This document shows positions 43,773 to 43,890 of a stretch of 43,890 nucleotides of DNA, piece after piece. Source of the stretch: a virus; IMG/VR virus record IMGVR_UViG_3300024518_001786, positions 1 to 43,890 of that record. One strand, written 5' to 3'. Both the position numbers and the translations under genes were made by a program. The notes beneath the pieces are model-generated. The model saw only the letters and a list, made by a program, of their open reading frames with translations. It was not told the DNA's origin and did no database searches. The stretch's first letter is position 1, and each line of letters opens with the position of its first letter.

Positions 43773-43890
43773 CTCCTGCCGTCCTTTCTCAACTCGTCCT
43801 CCAGTGCCAGCCGCAGCGACACGGGGTTTAGCAGTATCCCCATCTCTCTGGCCTTATGCACCACCTCGGACCAGGTCACTCGATACTCAG
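43769..43890 (-). CDS. Partial gene at right edge (C-terminal end)
   Basis: The frame is open to the end of the window; 40 C-terminal residues are visible, including EYRVTWSEVVHKAREMGILL, then NPVSLRLALEDELRKDGRR. The stop overlaps the next start as ATGA. A helical, charged C-terminus. The start and most of the protein are beyond 43890, so it cannot be assigned. Confidence 0.5.
   Translation of the reverse strand, partial: EYRVTWSEVVHKAREMGILLNPVSLRLALEDELRKDGRR

Overview
The window looks like about 44 kb of one tailed double-stranded DNA phage genome. It is compact and GC-rich (low 60s percent by eye). Genes overlap by ATGA or GTGA, start at ATG or GTG, and run in two convergent blocks. No host chromosomal gene, rRNA, convincing tRNA, CRISPR array or insertion sequence is visible. 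The long tape measure, lambda-type tail chaperone frameshift and absence of sheath or baseplate genes indicate a siphovirus. The host is not shown directly. High GC, strong SD sites, a possibly leaderless early mRNA, and an operator resembling the GGTGG(A/C)TGTCAAG stoperators of actinobacteriophages make an actinobacterial host plausible but unproven. Large and small terminase, integrase and a clear endolysin are absent, so the genome is longer than the window.

Left block, + strand, 1-26853 (virion genes). Bases 1-2891 carry the end of a lectin-like fibre protein, small secreted or membrane proteins, and a TIM-barrel glycosidase. Bases 3001-9485 hold the head module: portal, a MuF protein with a C-terminal RelA/SpoT-like domain, a protease fused to a scaffold with a nested scaffold start, a decoration protein and an encapsulin-like major capsid protein. 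Bases 9535-12124 hold connectors and small accessory genes. Bases 12121-16755 hold six overlapping genes that look like a glycan cassette: sulfotransferase-like, methyltransferase fused to a kinase-like lobe, glycosyltransferase, methyltransferase, small unknown, glycosyltransferase. Bases 16752-26853 hold neck and tail genes: gp10-like, tail terminator, tube, G/GT chaperone with a GGGAAAC slip site, a 1505-residue tape measure, the tail-tip protein and small tip proteins. A hairpin with a U-tract at 26858-26893 separates the convergent blocks and terminates leftward transcription.

Right block, - strand, 43890-26922 (early, replication and regulation). Reading leftward: small conserved proteins, a TOPRIM (Spo11/TopoVI-A-like) protein, a frameshifted methyltransferase, a promoter/operator at 40864-40900, a DinG/XPD-type Fe-S helicase, a possible ssDNA-binding protein, a PD-(D/E)XK nuclease, a group of small zinc-finger-like genes, a Sak4-like ATPase, an ERCC4-type nuclease with HhH motifs, and a UDG-exonuclease-family A polymerase fusion. 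A second promoter/operator at 28484-28519 has almost the same 19-bp palindrome as the first. It drives a bounded six-gene operon that ends at the terminator.

The genes fit together as a self-contained replication and recombination set, a full head and long-tail set, and a probable virion-glycosylation set. The most unusual points are the MuF-RelA/SpoT fusion and the A10 tract that could fuse it to the portal, the UDG-polymerase fusion, the paired operators, the glycan cassette, and two branched RNA-like elements in the early region.
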